Shown one piece after another: positions 7,407 through 15,916 of a stretch of 38,596 nucleotides of DNA. Within the stretch, counting starts at the first letter, position 1. Every line of letters starts with the position of its first letter. Source of the DNA: Planctomycetota bacterium (GTDB lineage: Bacteria > Planctomycetota > UBA1135 > GCA-002748355). The stretch covers positions 1 through 38,596 of the forward strand of contig JALSSW010000163.1 of assembly GCA_026984035.1 (NCBI GenBank), read 5' to 3'. The notes beneath the pieces were generated by a model. It made no database searches and was not told where the DNA came from. It saw only the letters and a program-made list of their open reading frames with translations. Both the position numbers and the translations under genes were made by a program.

Positions 7407-7736
7407 ATGATTGTCAGCTTGGCCCTTAATCTCTTCCTCTCCTTCTCTCCAGCCCTCCCTCCGGCTGCAATCACCGCCCCCTTGGCGGTAGAGATGGAAT
7501 CTTCCAATTTCGGTGGCAACAGAAACCATTGGAGACACTACCATCACAGCTGGAAAAAACACCACCATAGGAGGAAAAAGCACGGCAAACATCACAAACA
7601 TCACCATAGAAAGGGAAACGGCAACCCTGGCGGGAACCCCACGCCCGAACCCATCAGCCTCTCCTTTGCCGCTTTGGCTGGCTTGGGCTTTTTAGCTCGA
7701 AAGAGAAAGAAAAACCTTTTCGAGATCCAGGACTAA
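7407..7736 (+). CDS. Small secreted histidine-rich protein with PEP-CTERM-like anchor
   Basis: A 109-residue protein in three parts. The N-terminus is a signal peptide (MIVSLALNLFLSFSP). The middle (about residues 32-72) is extremely rich in His, Lys and Arg, with several HH pairs. The C-terminus has TPEP, a hydrophobic stretch ISLSFAALAGLGFLA, and then RKRKK. PEP followed by a membrane helix and a basic end is the layout of PEP-CTERM/exosortase sorting signals. The start at 7407 is chosen because AAGGAT lies eight bases upstream; an in-frame ATG at 7371 has a purine run directly against it and would place 12 extra polar residues before the signal peptide. The histidine tract suggests metal binding. 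No exosortase gene is in the window. Function unknown. Confidence 0.7.
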   Translation: MIVSLALNLFLSFSPALPPAAITAPLAVEMESSNFGGNRNHWRHYHHSWKKHHHRRKKHGKHHKHHHRKGNGNPGGNPTPEPISLSFAALAGLGFLARKRKKNLFEIQD

Positions 7737-7838
7737 GAAGGCAAGCCCGGATTCCAAACTCCCCCCGGAGGGCCTTTCTTCAAAATCCGATCCTTTCTCC
7801 CCGTGTAACTGGGAGGAGGGATCGTTAAATTCTCCCCC

Positions 7839-8783
7839 ATGGGCGAGATTCTCTTCCCGGGCATCGACCCGGTCCTGATCGATTTTCCCGGTCCCATCGA
7901 CATTCGATGGTACGGGTTGATGTACCTCGTGGGTTTCGTTGTAGCTCACTACCTCCTTGTACGCCTTTGTAGGAGCGGTTTTCTCCCCTTGGCCGAGGAA
8001 AAGGTTTCCGACCTTATCCTCTATCTCATCCTTGGGGTCATGCTCGGAGGAAGGATCGGATACATCCTCTTCTATGATCCAGCTTTGCTTTGGCCTCTTA
8101 ACAGGATCATCCAAGTTTGGAAGGGAGGCATGTCCTTTCATGGTGCCCTGATTGGGATTTCCATTGCCACCTGGCTCTTCGCGAGACGTAACAAAATCCC
8201 TTTATTGAAGCTGTTCGACTCGATGGCCCTCGTAGGCCCTCCAGGGCTCTTCTTTGGCCGATGGGCCAATTTTATCAATGGGGAACTCTTTGGCCGTGTC
8301 GCTGGAAAAGGCGTCCCTTGGGCCATGCGCTTTCCGACTGACCCGATTGCAGCTCAGCTCTTAGGCCTCAGGAGGCTTGGAAAGCGGGATCAAGAGCTCC
8401 GAATCATGCAGGCCCTCAAAGATGGTGAATGGCTCAGAATCAAGGATCAGGTTCCCCTGAGGCACCCTTCCCAGATTTATGAGGCCCTGACAGAAGGGCT
8501 TCTCCTTTTCCTGATCCTTTGGGGCATCTACCGAAGCCGGCAAAAAAAGGGAAAGCCTTTAAGCACAGGAACATACGCTGCCCTTTTCTTGCTGGGTTAC
8601 GGCGTCTTTCGTTTCATCATTGAGTTTTACCGACAACCCGACCCGCAACTAGGACTCGTCCTCTGGTCCTTCTCACGGGGGCAAGAACTCTGTTTCTTGA
8701 TGATCCTGGCCGGAATTCTCATCCTCTGGTTCAGAAGAGGCAAGGGGGGCCCTAGCACAAATCCTGAAGGACATCGGGGGTAA
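7839..8783 (+). CDS. lgt: Prolipoprotein diacylglyceryl transferase
   Basis: A 314-residue inner-membrane enzyme that moves the diacylglyceryl group of phosphatidylglycerol onto the lipobox cysteine of prolipoproteins, the first step of lipoprotein maturation. Family features in order: an early IRWYGLMYLVGF helix, GGRIGYILFYD, GGMSFHGALIG (the catalytic histidine region), the signature GRWANFINGELFGR, RHPSQIYEALTEG, and a C-terminal FIIEFYRQPD. It is slightly longer than E. coli Lgt (291), with extra residues between the FPTDP and RHPSQ motifs. The ATG at 7839 has its purine-rich GGGAGGAGGG 18 bases upstream, partly complementary to CTCCC next to the start. It stands alone between short gaps. 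Confidence 0.96.
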   Translation: MGEILFPGIDPVLIDFPGPIDIRWYGLMYLVGFVVAHYLLVRLCRSGFLPLAEEKVSDLILYLILGVMLGGRIGYILFYDPALLWPLNRIIQVWKGGMSFHGALIGISIATWLFARRNKIPLLKLFDSMALVGPPGLFFGRWANFINGELFGRVAGKGVPWAMRFPTDPIAAQLLGLRRLGKRDQELRIMQALKDGEWLRIKDQVPLRHPSQIYEALTEGLLLFLILWGIYRSRQKKGKPLSTGTYAALFLLGYGVFRFIIEFYRQPDPQLGLVLWSFSRGQELCFLMILAGILILWFRRGKGGPSTNPEGHRG

Positions 8784-8936
8784 GAGGGCCTTCAACCCTT
8801 TCTTCCACGCAACTCTTGCATCAGCTGAGGGAGAAGGCTATGGTTTTCCCCCTTTCGTCAGAGCTCGACTCTCGAGGACGCGCTCTGGAACGCTGTTGAG
8901 ACACAAACCTCTTTACACTGGACCAGGAATCGAACG

Positions 8937-9281
8937 ATGCCGCGAGTCTGTCAAGTCACGGGCAAAAAGACCCGGGTTGGAAATGCTGTTGCGCGCCGTG
9001 GCCTCCCCAAGAAAAAGGGGGGTGTTGGCCTCAAGATCACAGGTCGGACCAAGCGCAAATTTAAGCCAAACCTCCAAAAGATTCGGATCCTGACCCCTGA
9101 GGGGACTGTCATGAGGATCCGTGTTTCTACCAAGGTCATCAAGAGCGGAGTCATCAAACTCAAGAAGGGCGACAAGGTCGTCACCTTCCCCTTGGTAAAG
9201 GCACTTCGAGGCCGTAATAGGGCTCACCTCGCCAAACTCAAGGGGCAGGACGACAGCCAAGCCAATCCGGACACTCTTTAA
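8937..9281 (+). CDS. rpmB: 50S ribosomal protein L28
   Basis: A 114-residue protein whose first 75 or so residues match bacterial L28: MPRVCQVTGKKTRVGNAV, a lysine/arginine-rich body with TKRKFKPNLQKIRI, and RIRVSTKVIKSG. L28 is usually about 65-80 residues, so this copy has an extra C-terminal tail of around 35 residues (basic, then polar, ending NPDTL). The ATG at 8937 has AGGAA upstream. No L33 or other ribosomal gene lies next to it. L28 sits near the E site of the large subunit. Confidence 0.92.
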   Translation: MPRVCQVTGKKTRVGNAVARRGLPKKKGGVGLKITGRTKRKFKPNLQKIRILTPEGTVMRIRVSTKVIKSGVIKLKKGDKVVTFPLVKALRGRNRAHLAKLKGQDDSQANPDTL

Positions 9282-9405
9282 ACGCCCCCAACCCTCTCCA
9301 CCAAGGGTTTCCCCAAAACCATGATGCGAGGGGGCTTTAGCCTCCCGAACATCAATCCCTCATGCACCTCCCCCATCCTGCCGATAGCCAGAGAAAGGGG
9401 GGAAA

Positions 9406-10341
9406 TTGCAAACAATTCATCAATTCACCAAGGGGCCATCCCAACTCCGCCAAGACCTGCATAAGACCCTAGGTCAGGTCATCAGGATCCCGAGCCCACT
9501 ACTCGACCACCTTCTTGTCGCCGCCCTCTCCGGAGGGCACGCCCTCATCGAAGGAATCCCCGGGATTGGGAAGACCCTCCTCGCAAGATGCCTGGCCAAA
9601 GCCTTGGGGGGAACATGCAAACGCATCCAGTTCACCAATGACCTTCTCCCCACTGATATCTTAGGAACCTCGGTTTGGAGACAGGATCGAGGCAAATTTG
9701 TTTTCTTCCCGGGACCGCTCTTTGCCAACATCGTCCTGGCCGATGAGATCAACCGAACCAGCCCACGAACTCTTTCCAGTCTCCTCGAAGCCATGGAGGA
9801 AGGAACCGTAAGCCTGGATGGTCGCACCCTTGAATTGCCTCAACCCTTCCTGGTCCTTGCGACTCTCAACCCCATGGAATTTCATGGCACTTTCGAAATG
9901 CCCGAGGCTGCCATTGATCGCTTTCTCCTTCGCCTCAAACTCGACTACCCAAGCTGTGAAAATGAGGTCGAGCTCTATTTGGGGAGGGGAGGAAGCGTGG
10001 AGGCAATCGCACCCTTGATCCATTGTGAAGATTGGGAGCAGCTACAGGGTCTTGTCCCAAAGGTCCGCATCCTTGAACCAGTCGCCCTCTATGCACATCG
10101 AATCGTCTCGGCGACCCGCAGCCACCCGGCCATCCGACTCGGTGCGAGTCCCAGGGCGGGAGTCTCCTGGATTCAAGCATCAAAAGCCAGGGCCCTCCTC
10201 ATGGGTCGGGATTATGTTCTTCCTGATGATCTCAAAGATCTCGCGATTCCCTGCTTGGCGCATCGCCTTCACACAAGGGACAGAGGGGAGGCCGGCCCTT
10301 TCCTTGAAGAAATTCTTGGGGAGATCCCCATCGAGGCATGA
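9406..10341 (+). CDS. MoxR-family AAA+ ATPase
   Basis: A 311-residue AAA+ ATPase of the MoxR group, thought to act as a chaperone for envelope or metal-enzyme maturation. It shows Walker A GIPGIGKT, Walker B IVLADEINR, the MoxR sequence RTSPRTLSSLLEAMEEG, and ATLNPMEFHGTFEMPEAAIDRF (sensor 1 onward). The start is TTG at 9406 with a strong GAAAGGGGGG just upstream; no ATG fits. The stop overlaps the DUF58 gene start (ATGATG), and a transglutaminase gene follows. MoxR, DUF58 and transglutaminase genes together are a common arrangement; the clients are generally unknown. Confidence 0.92.
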   Translation: MQTIHQFTKGPSQLRQDLHKTLGQVIRIPSPLLDHLLVAALSGGHALIEGIPGIGKTLLARCLAKALGGTCKRIQFTNDLLPTDILGTSVWRQDRGKFVFFPGPLFANIVLADEINRTSPRTLSSLLEAMEEGTVSLDGRTLELPQPFLVLATLNPMEFHGTFEMPEAAIDRFLLRLKLDYPSCENEVELYLGRGGSVEAIAPLIHCEDWEQLQGLVPKVRILEPVALYAHRIVSATRSHPAIRLGASPRAGVSWIQASKARALLMGRDYVLPDDLKDLAIPCLAHRLHTRDRGEAGPFLEEILGEIPIEA

Positions 10342-11297
10342 TGCTTCCCACTCCATTGGGAATGAAAGCCTTGGGCTTTTATGGGCTTTGCTGGTTCGCC
10401 TTCACGGCCACCCCATACACGAACCTCTTTTTCTTTCTCATCCTCTTTCAATCCCTTCTTCTCATCCTCGGCTTAGGCTTACCCCATGGGTATTTACGTG
10501 GGGTGGAAGTTCGCTTCCCTTCGAGCATCAAGGGAAGAAAGGGAGAGCCTTTAACCTTCGAAATCGCATGGAAGGCACCCGACAAGGCCCGGGCGGTGGA
10601 CCTTTGGGGCATGGGGCTCCAGCCCACCTCCACGCAGAAGAAGAAGAAGAAGAAACAAAGGCTCGCCTCTCTTGGACGGGGAGGAGAAAGGCGAATGACC
10701 ACAAAGGTTTCATTACCGACACAGGAACGCGGAGTTTTTCATCTGACTTCGCTTCGACTTCGAACCAGTTATCCCCTGGGGCTTTTTCGAGCTCAAAAAA
10801 CGATCTCTGACACCTTGGAATACTGGATCCTCCCGAACCCAATTCCTCAATCCATGAGAATGGTTTCGCAGAACTCCTTGGAGCGGGGCGAAGAAGAACC
10901 GGAGCAACTCTTGTCCGATCGTGGCAGGGAAATGGCCGGTATCCGCGAATTTCGGCCGGGGGATGATCCCACGAGAGTCTATTGGAAAAAATCAGCGCAG
11001 AGAGGCGTTCTGGTCGTGAGAGAAGGGATCGAACCAACAGCCCACAAACCGGAGCTCTTCATCCTCGATGAAACCCAAGAGAAGGAGGCTTTTGAGCGCC
11101 AATTGGAGGCACTGGCATATTGGGGCCAAAAACAAGAGAGAGAACATAGGGGGTTAACCCTTCGATGCCTATCAGGAGACCTTCGATTTGGAACAAGAGG
11201 AAAATGTTGGGAAGAATTCGACCGCTTTCTTGCCCATGCGCAACCTGCTCCAAACCCTGTGACCGAATCAACACCCCAAGGAAACTCCCATGGGTAA
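10338..11297 (+). CDS. DUF58-domain membrane protein
   Basis: A 319-residue protein with two N-terminal membrane helices (about residues 10-55), a beta-rich extracytoplasmic part, and the DUF58 motif near residues 198-225: REMAGIREFRPGDDPTRVYW then KKSAQRG. DUF58 proteins are regular neighbours of MoxR ATPases, and the domain resembles von Willebrand A folds. A run of six or seven lysines at about residues 100-106 is encoded by an AAG repeat. The start overlaps the moxR stop by four bases, and the end overlaps the transglutaminase gene by eight. Function in the group is not firmly known. Confidence 0.9.
   Translation: MMLPTPLGMKALGFYGLCWFAFTATPYTNLFFFLILFQSLLLILGLGLPHGYLRGVEVRFPSSIKGRKGEPLTFEIAWKAPDKARAVDLWGMGLQPTSTQKKKKKKQRLASLGRGGERRMTTKVSLPTQERGVFHLTSLRLRTSYPLGLFRAQKTISDTLEYWILPNPIPQSMRMVSQNSLERGEEEPEQLLSDRGREMAGIREFRPGDDPTRVYWKKSAQRGVLVVREGIEPTAHKPELFILDETQEKEAFERQLEALAYWGQKQEREHRGLTLRCLSGDLRFGTRGKCWEEFDRFLAHAQPAPNPVTESTPQGNSHG
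10636..10655 (+). repeat. AAG trinucleotide repeat inside the DUF58 gene
   Basis: About six tandem AGA/AAG units encode a polylysine run. Gain or loss of units stays in frame, so it would change the length of the lysine tract without breaking the gene. Confidence 0.8.
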
Positions 11298-13173
11298 ACG
11301 CCTTCGCAGGATCTGCCTTTATCTGACCCTCTGCAGTACGGGTTTTGTCCAAATCACGGGTGTGGTCCACTGGAAATGGATCCTACCTTTTTTCGCCCTC
11401 ACTTTGGCAGCTCCCCTTTTTCAAAATTGGATCGAAAAAAAGACTTGGAAAACCCTCTGGAATGCTGGAGTCCTCGGACTCTTCGTAATTCTTGCAAGCG
11501 ACGCGAAAGAGACAGGGGTTCGTTTTCTCCTGGAAGACGGGCTGATTCTTGCTGCCTTCTGCCAGGTCCACCTCTTGAACAACCTTGGCCGTCGTCAAAA
11601 CCCAGACCTCTTTTTTTTCAATGGGTTCCTGATTGCCCTCGTCACCGCCTTCTTCTCCCCCGACTCCAGCTATATCCTCCTCTTCCTCGCCTATGTGCCG
11701 GGGCTCTTCCTTGCCTTCCAACTCCGGTCCATTGAGCAGGCAGGCTTGGATCCCGACTCCCCGGGGACTCAACCCGAGGCGGGGAAAGCTCTCCGTATTT
11801 CCGTTTTCGCTCTTGGGTTCAGCTTTCTGGGCTTTGGCCTTCTCCCTCGCGATTTCCAGCGTGAAGGTTGGGCCAGCGCCCTACTAGGCTCAGGGAATCC
11901 CGGTCAAGAAGTCGGCTTCTCCGACCGCATTGAGCTGGGTCAAAAAGGCCCCACAAAACTCTCCAACAAGCCGGTCCTGGAGCTGAGAGGGATCAGGGGT
12001 CAACTGGCCTTCCCTCCCCGCTATTGGAGAGGAACGACTCTTTCCCTCTTTCATTCCGGCAGCTGGGAACAAGATCCGCGTATGACCCATCCAGGAAAAA
12101 ACAGACTTGCGCCCTACTGGCGCCAAACCTCTTCATCCACCTGGCAACGAAGGAGCCTTGGTGAGGAGAAGGGGGAATTTGAAGTACGGTTCAAGCTTTC
12201 GGGGATTCCACAAATTTTCCTTCCTGTGCAGGGCATCAAAATCCGATCTCCCATGCAAGCAATCCAGGGACGGAAGGATGGAACTTTTTTCCGCCCGTGG
12301 CTTCCCATTAAAGAAGATGGTTTCTCCTACTTTGTAACTTTGGGGAAACCAGATAAACCAAGGCACATCCCCAAACTCCTTCGCTCTTCCCTTTTAATTC
12401 CCCCCATGGACCAACTCCCCCCAAATGGAAGGGCGTTCTTGAACCGAGTCCGTGCAACCCTTCAACCTGGAAGCTCCCCCCTCCGCATTGCCCGTATCTT
12501 GGCGGAAAAGATTTCAGGAATCGCCCCCTACCTGCTCCCCGGCGAAAAAGGCGCTGCCCGCAACCTTGAGGATCTCTTCGCGGGCAAAGGGGCCCACTGT
12601 GAATTCTTTGCAACAGCTCTAGCCCTCTGTCTTCGAGAGTTTCGCATCCCCGCCCGCGTGGCAACAGGCTTCCTCCTCCGAGAGTGGGATAGCAAAAAAT
12701 GTAGGGGAATCATCCGAAAAAAAGACGCCCATGCTTGGGTTGAGGTTCCTGACATACAGCGAGGATGGGTTGTCTTCGACGCAACCCCTGCTACATCGAG
12801 CCCCACGGCCTCGGACCCCGAAGCAGAAGGACAAGCAAGGAATGGAATCCTTTCCCGATTCTGGACTTCCCTTCTCGGCTTTGACCAAAGAAAACAGCAA
12901 GCCCTCCTCTCCTCGCCCTCCTTTTGGCTCAGCCTGCTGGGACTGGGAATCGGGTATTGGGGATTGTCTTTTCTTCTGAGCAGAAAAAGAGAGCAACTTC
13001 CCCTAGCATACCGAAATTACCACCGCCTCATTAAAGGTCTTGGCATTCATCGAGCCCCCCATGAAACCCCTGGGGAGGTTCTTCAACGAAGCCAACTCCC
13101 CCCGGACAAACAAGCTCGCCTGGAAGAAGGCACCAAAAGACTGGAAGCGAGCTACTATGGAAGGGAGACCTAA
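11290..13173 (+). CDS. Membrane transglutaminase-like protein (TgpA-type)
   Basis: A 627-residue protein laid out like TgpA: about six N-terminal membrane helices (residues 5-190, DUF3488-like), a large extracytoplasmic domain, a transglutaminase core, one further helix (about 540-565) and a C-terminal cytoplasmic tail resembling DUF4129. The papain-like triad is visible: Cys437 in GAHCEFFATAL, His481 in KDAHAWVEV and Asp497 in VVFDATPA. It is the last gene of the MoxR-DUF58-transglutaminase operon and overlaps DUF58 by eight bases. In Pseudomonas the TgpA homologue is essential, but its substrate is not settled. A hairpin follows the stop. Confidence 0.9.
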   Translation: MGKRLRRICLYLTLCSTGFVQITGVVHWKWILPFFALTLAAPLFQNWIEKKTWKTLWNAGVLGLFVILASDAKETGVRFLLEDGLILAAFCQVHLLNNLGRRQNPDLFFFNGFLIALVTAFFSPDSSYILLFLAYVPGLFLAFQLRSIEQAGLDPDSPGTQPEAGKALRISVFALGFSFLGFGLLPRDFQREGWASALLGSGNPGQEVGFSDRIELGQKGPTKLSNKPVLELRGIRGQLAFPPRYWRGTTLSLFHSGSWEQDPRMTHPGKNRLAPYWRQTSSSTWQRRSLGEEKGEFEVRFKLSGIPQIFLPVQGIKIRSPMQAIQGRKDGTFFRPWLPIKEDGFSYFVTLGKPDKPRHIPKLLRSSLLIPPMDQLPPNGRAFLNRVRATLQPGSSPLRIARILAEKISGIAPYLLPGEKGAARNLEDLFAGKGAHCEFFATALALCLREFRIPARVATGFLLREWDSKKCRGIIRKKDAHAWVEVPDIQRGWVVFDATPATSSPTASDPEAEGQARNGILSRFWTSLLGFDQRKQQALLSSPSFWLSLLGLGIGYWGLSFLLSRKREQLPLAYRNYHRLIKGLGIHRAPHETPGEVLQRSQLPPDKQARLEEGTKRLEASYYGRET

Positions 13174-13198
13174 AACCTTCTTTTCATTTTCCCGCAAT

Positions 13199-13238
13199 CC
13201 CCCAGATGTAAACATCTCTCCAGACCTCTGGGGGTTTT
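13199..13238 (+). terminator. Intrinsic terminator between convergent operons
   Basis: CCCCCAGA (13199-13206) pairs with TCTGGGGG (13227-13234), followed by TTTT on the + strand. The loop holds a smaller inverted repeat (GATGT/ACATC). It lies 25 bases after the transglutaminase stop and just before the regA stop on the opposite strand, so it would end the moxR operon. On the - strand there is no T-run after the stem. Confidence 0.55.
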
Positions 13239-13253
13239 CCGGGGAAAAGGCCT

Positions 13254-13844
13254 CTATTTTTTGGGAGCGTATTTCTGGAGCTTTCGCTGAAGAGAGCGTC
13301 GATGGATCCCGAGCCGGCGCGAGGCTTCGGAGATATTACCTCCACAATCGGAAAGAACACGGTTGATATGCTCCCACTCGGCCCGGGCAAGGGTCGGAGC
13401 CTGATAACTCAGAGTTTGCGGGTCCAACACTTCCCCGGTCCCTTTTGCAAAAGCAGCCAAAATATCATCAATGTCTGCCGGTTTTTGGAGGTAATTCACA
13501 GCCCCGAGGCGAACCGCATCAACCGCTGTCGCAATGCTCCCATAACCGGTTAAGACGATGATCTTTGTGGTTTCATCGATTTGGTGTAATTCCTTTACCA
13601 GGTGAAGCCCACTTTTTCCCGGCATACGGAGATCAACCACAGCGTACTCAGGAGAATCCTGCATAGCCAGATTGATCGCTTCTTCAGCGTTCGAAGCATT
13701 CCGGACATCGAACCCTCTTCTTTCGAAAGTCAGGCAGAGCCTTTCCCGGAACACACGGTCATCGTCGACAAGCAGAATGCTGTGCTTCGTTTCGTCTGTG
13801 TGGCCATGTGAAACACTGTCATTGCCACCTTTAGGATGGTTCAT
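13254..13844 (-). CDS. regA: RegA/PrrA/ActR-type redox response regulator
   Basis: A 196-residue response regulator. The receiver domain (about residues 20-135) has the acidic pocket VDDD, the phosphorylated aspartate in VVDLRMPGKSG, and TGYGSIATAV and LQKPAD for the switch threonine and lysine. A short linker leads to a Fis-type helix-turn-helix ending in SEASRRLGIHRRSLQRKLQK, the hallmark of RegA/PrrA/ActR. These regulators control respiration and redox balance. An upstream in-frame ATG (13910) would add 22 unlikely residues; the ATG at 13844 has AGGAGT five bases before it. It lies downstream of regB after 185 bases and ends the long respiratory operon. Confidence 0.93.
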   Translation of the reverse strand: MNHPKGGNDSVSHGHTDETKHSILLVDDDRVFRERLCLTFERRGFDVRNASNAEEAINLAMQDSPEYAVVDLRMPGKSGLHLVKELHQIDETTKIIVLTGYGSIATAVDAVRLGAVNYLQKPADIDDILAAFAKGTGEVLDPQTLSYQAPTLARAEWEHINRVLSDCGGNISEASRRLGIHRRSLQRKLQKYAPKK

Positions 13845-14029
13845 GCTGACTCCTGAAGACACCGAAAAAAACAAACGAGACCCAAACCCGAATCCTTGCC
13901 CCTGAAACATAGCAAAACAAATCTGTTTCCGTCGGAGAAAGATCCCGTAAAAATCGCAATGACAATGAAAGGTTTTCTTCCCGCAGCGGGAATCCCATTC
14001 CCGTTGAAGACAAAATCAACCCAGCTGAA

Positions 14030-15367
14030 TCAAAGGTCGTCGGAAAGAGGAAGCTGAACACAAGCTACGGTTCCCTTACCCCATTCAGAACTCAACTGCA
14101 GCTTTCCTCCCATGTCCTCAATCACGGTTCGACAGAGGTAGAGGCCCAAGCCCATTCCTGCACCAGGTTCTTTTGTGGAGAAAAAAGGATCAAAGATTTT
14201 GGGAAAATCCTCCGGTGAGATCCCGGTTCCCTGATCAATAATTCTTATCAACATGAAGCCATTTTCCAAGGAAAAGTCCATTTGTATCTTGGATTGTTCC
14301 GGGGATGCATCTAAGGCATTTTTTGCAAGACTCCTCAGAGTTTGAGAAAAAGCCTCCTTGGGAATCCTTACTTTGGCTTTTTTTGCATCCTCCGTCATAG
14401 AGACATCCACCCGGCCTTGAAAGGGAGAATGAGGGAGGACAAATTCCGTCAATTCTTGCGGTCCTAGGATGACCAAGCCCTCTCCTACATGCTTCCCTGC
14501 CTGCACCGACATCTGATCCAAGATGCCCCGGCAACGCTGCACCTCGGTTCGGATTAAATGGGCATCCTCCATCGGTTGGAAAGAATCTCCTTCTCCGCTC
14601 AATCCCCGTTCCAGGTCTTTTGCGATCACCGCAATGGTCGAGAGAGGGGAAGCAAGCTCATGAGCTGCTCCGGCTGCGAGAGTAGATAAAGCCTTAAAAC
14701 GATCCGCCTGCTCCTTCTCCTTCCGAACCCGTTCAAGCTGCTCTCGATTCCTGGCCAGTTCTCCACCGATTTTGGTCATAAAAAAAATCAGGATCAAACC
14801 TGCATAAGCCATGGCTAAAGCAAAGCCCAAACCAAACCAGGTGGGTCCGTGCGGAAACTGAGGAAACACCGGTCCCTTGGGAAGAAAGTCCACCCAGCTA
14901 CTGTGAAAAAACAGAATGATCCAAAAGAAGGCGATTGCTGTGGCCCCGAGGACCCAAGGCCAAGCCCCATGCAAAAGGAGAGTCCCCAAAACCATATTGA
15001 CAAGAAAGAAAATGGAAAAGGGATTGGCTGCCCCGCCCGAGAGGCACAACATCCCGGTTAGGAGGACAAGGTCCAAAAACAGGACAAAGCCCATCAAGCC
15101 CTCCCCCACGCGACAAAATTTCTCTGCCCGAGAGGGATCGAGCTTAGCCCGCTTCATAAGTCCTGAGAGGCCAAGATTGGTAGCAATCACCACTCCAACC
15201 AAAGCGAAGAGCGGGAGGACCGGGACGGCCTCTTTCAGCAAAATCCAGGCAAAAACAACCGTAATCCCCTGCCCAAGAGCAGCAAGCCATCGCATCCGGA
15301 GCAACCAGGAAAAATTGACCGCAATCCGGAGACAGGGATCCTCCAAGGCCTCATCTTGGACCCTCAT
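14030..15367 (-). CDS. regB: RegB/PrrB/ActS-type redox sensor histidine kinase
   Basis: A 445-residue membrane sensor kinase. Six membrane helices (about residues 25-200) contain SGGAANPFS (110-118), matching the quinone-sensing GGxxNPF of RegB. The dimerisation helix has AAGAAHELASPLSTI with the phosphorylated His236. Cys279 in QRCRGIL aligns with the redox-active cysteine (Cys265) of Rhodobacter RegB. The ATPase part has the N-box (LAKNALDAS), DQGTGISPEDFPKIFDPFF and GMGLGLYLCR. RegB relays the state of the quinone pool and redox balance to RegA. It starts 33 bases after ctaF, with GAGGG before the ATG, so it probably shares the oxidase transcript. Both redox-sensing features are present. 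Confidence 0.94.
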   Translation of the reverse strand: MRVQDEALEDPCLRIAVNFSWLLRMRWLAALGQGITVVFAWILLKEAVPVLPLFALVGVVIATNLGLSGLMKRAKLDPSRAEKFCRVGEGLMGFVLFLDLVLLTGMLCLSGGAANPFSIFFLVNMVLGTLLLHGAWPWVLGATAIAFFWIILFFHSSWVDFLPKGPVFPQFPHGPTWFGLGFALAMAYAGLILIFFMTKIGGELARNREQLERVRKEKEQADRFKALSTLAAGAAHELASPLSTIAVIAKDLERGLSGEGDSFQPMEDAHLIRTEVQRCRGILDQMSVQAGKHVGEGLVILGPQELTEFVLPHSPFQGRVDVSMTEDAKKAKVRIPKEAFSQTLRSLAKNALDASPEQSKIQMDFSLENGFMLIRIIDQGTGISPEDFPKIFDPFFSTKEPGAGMGLGLYLCRTVIEDMGGKLQLSSEWGKGTVACVQLPLSDDL

Positions 15368-15400
15368 GAGGTCCCTCTTCCTTGGAGCGAATCGAAGGGC

Positions 15401-15796
15401 TTACTTATGCTCTCCGCTAAGAGGAACCGAATGACTGCTTGGTGGATGATCCTGTTGATACTGCTTGACACCATCCTCATAAGTATGGGTATCCAGCAAA
15501 ACAAAGCCGATAAAAATGGCAACGAAGAAGAGGGAGGCGATGAAAACGAAACCGTTGAACCGCTTGTCCCAATAAAGGTGCATAAAAAAGAGAGCGACCA
15601 AGGTCCCTTTCGCAGCGGCAATCCCCATAGCGATCCAAATATCAAAGGCTCCAAAATGAAAGTCGGAGAGGAGGACCGTAAGGATCGTGAGCGCAATTAA
15701 AGCAGCAGCCACCCCCACAAGGATCTTCATTGGGACAGGGTGGGCAAAACCATGGTTTCCCTGTCCTGCCCCCTGCATCTGTTCTTGTCCGCTCAT
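15401..15796 (-). CDS. ctaF: Cytochrome c oxidase subunit IV
   Basis: A 131-residue small membrane subunit with three hydrophobic segments: VPMKILVGVAAALIALTILT, a middle helix ending AAKGTLVALFFMHL, and FIASLFFVAIFIGFVLLD. The KGTLVALFFMHLYWD pattern is typical of the subunit IV family (COX4_pro/CyoD-like) in bacterial caa3 oxidases. The start at 15796 is chosen because AGAAGGAA lies close upstream; an in-frame ATG eight codons earlier has no such site. It follows ctaE after 120 bases and precedes regB. The C-terminal tail is polar and histidine-rich. Confidence 0.85.
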   Translation of the reverse strand: MSGQEQMQGAGQGNHGFAHPVPMKILVGVAAALIALTILTVLLSDFHFGAFDIWIAMGIAAAKGTLVALFFMHLYWDKRFNGFVFIASLFFVAIFIGFVLLDTHTYEDGVKQYQQDHPPSSHSVPLSGEHK

Positions 15797-15916
15797 GTCT
15801 ATTCCTTCTTCACATTCCATACTGTTTGCCCAGCTGTTCTATGTGCTCAGCAAGTCCTCTTTCCAAGTTCACCCGAATGATCCCCCTTCAAAGACGGTTT
15901 CCCATTCGTTTCTCAG

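Noticed and set aside
8784..8936. Sigma-70 promoter before rpmB (TTGAGA with TACACT)
   Set aside because: The hexamers are only 12 bases apart.
9282..9405. Hairpin after rpmB as a terminator
   Set aside because: GGGGGCT/AGCCTCC pairs only with a wobble and a two-base loop, and no T-run follows.
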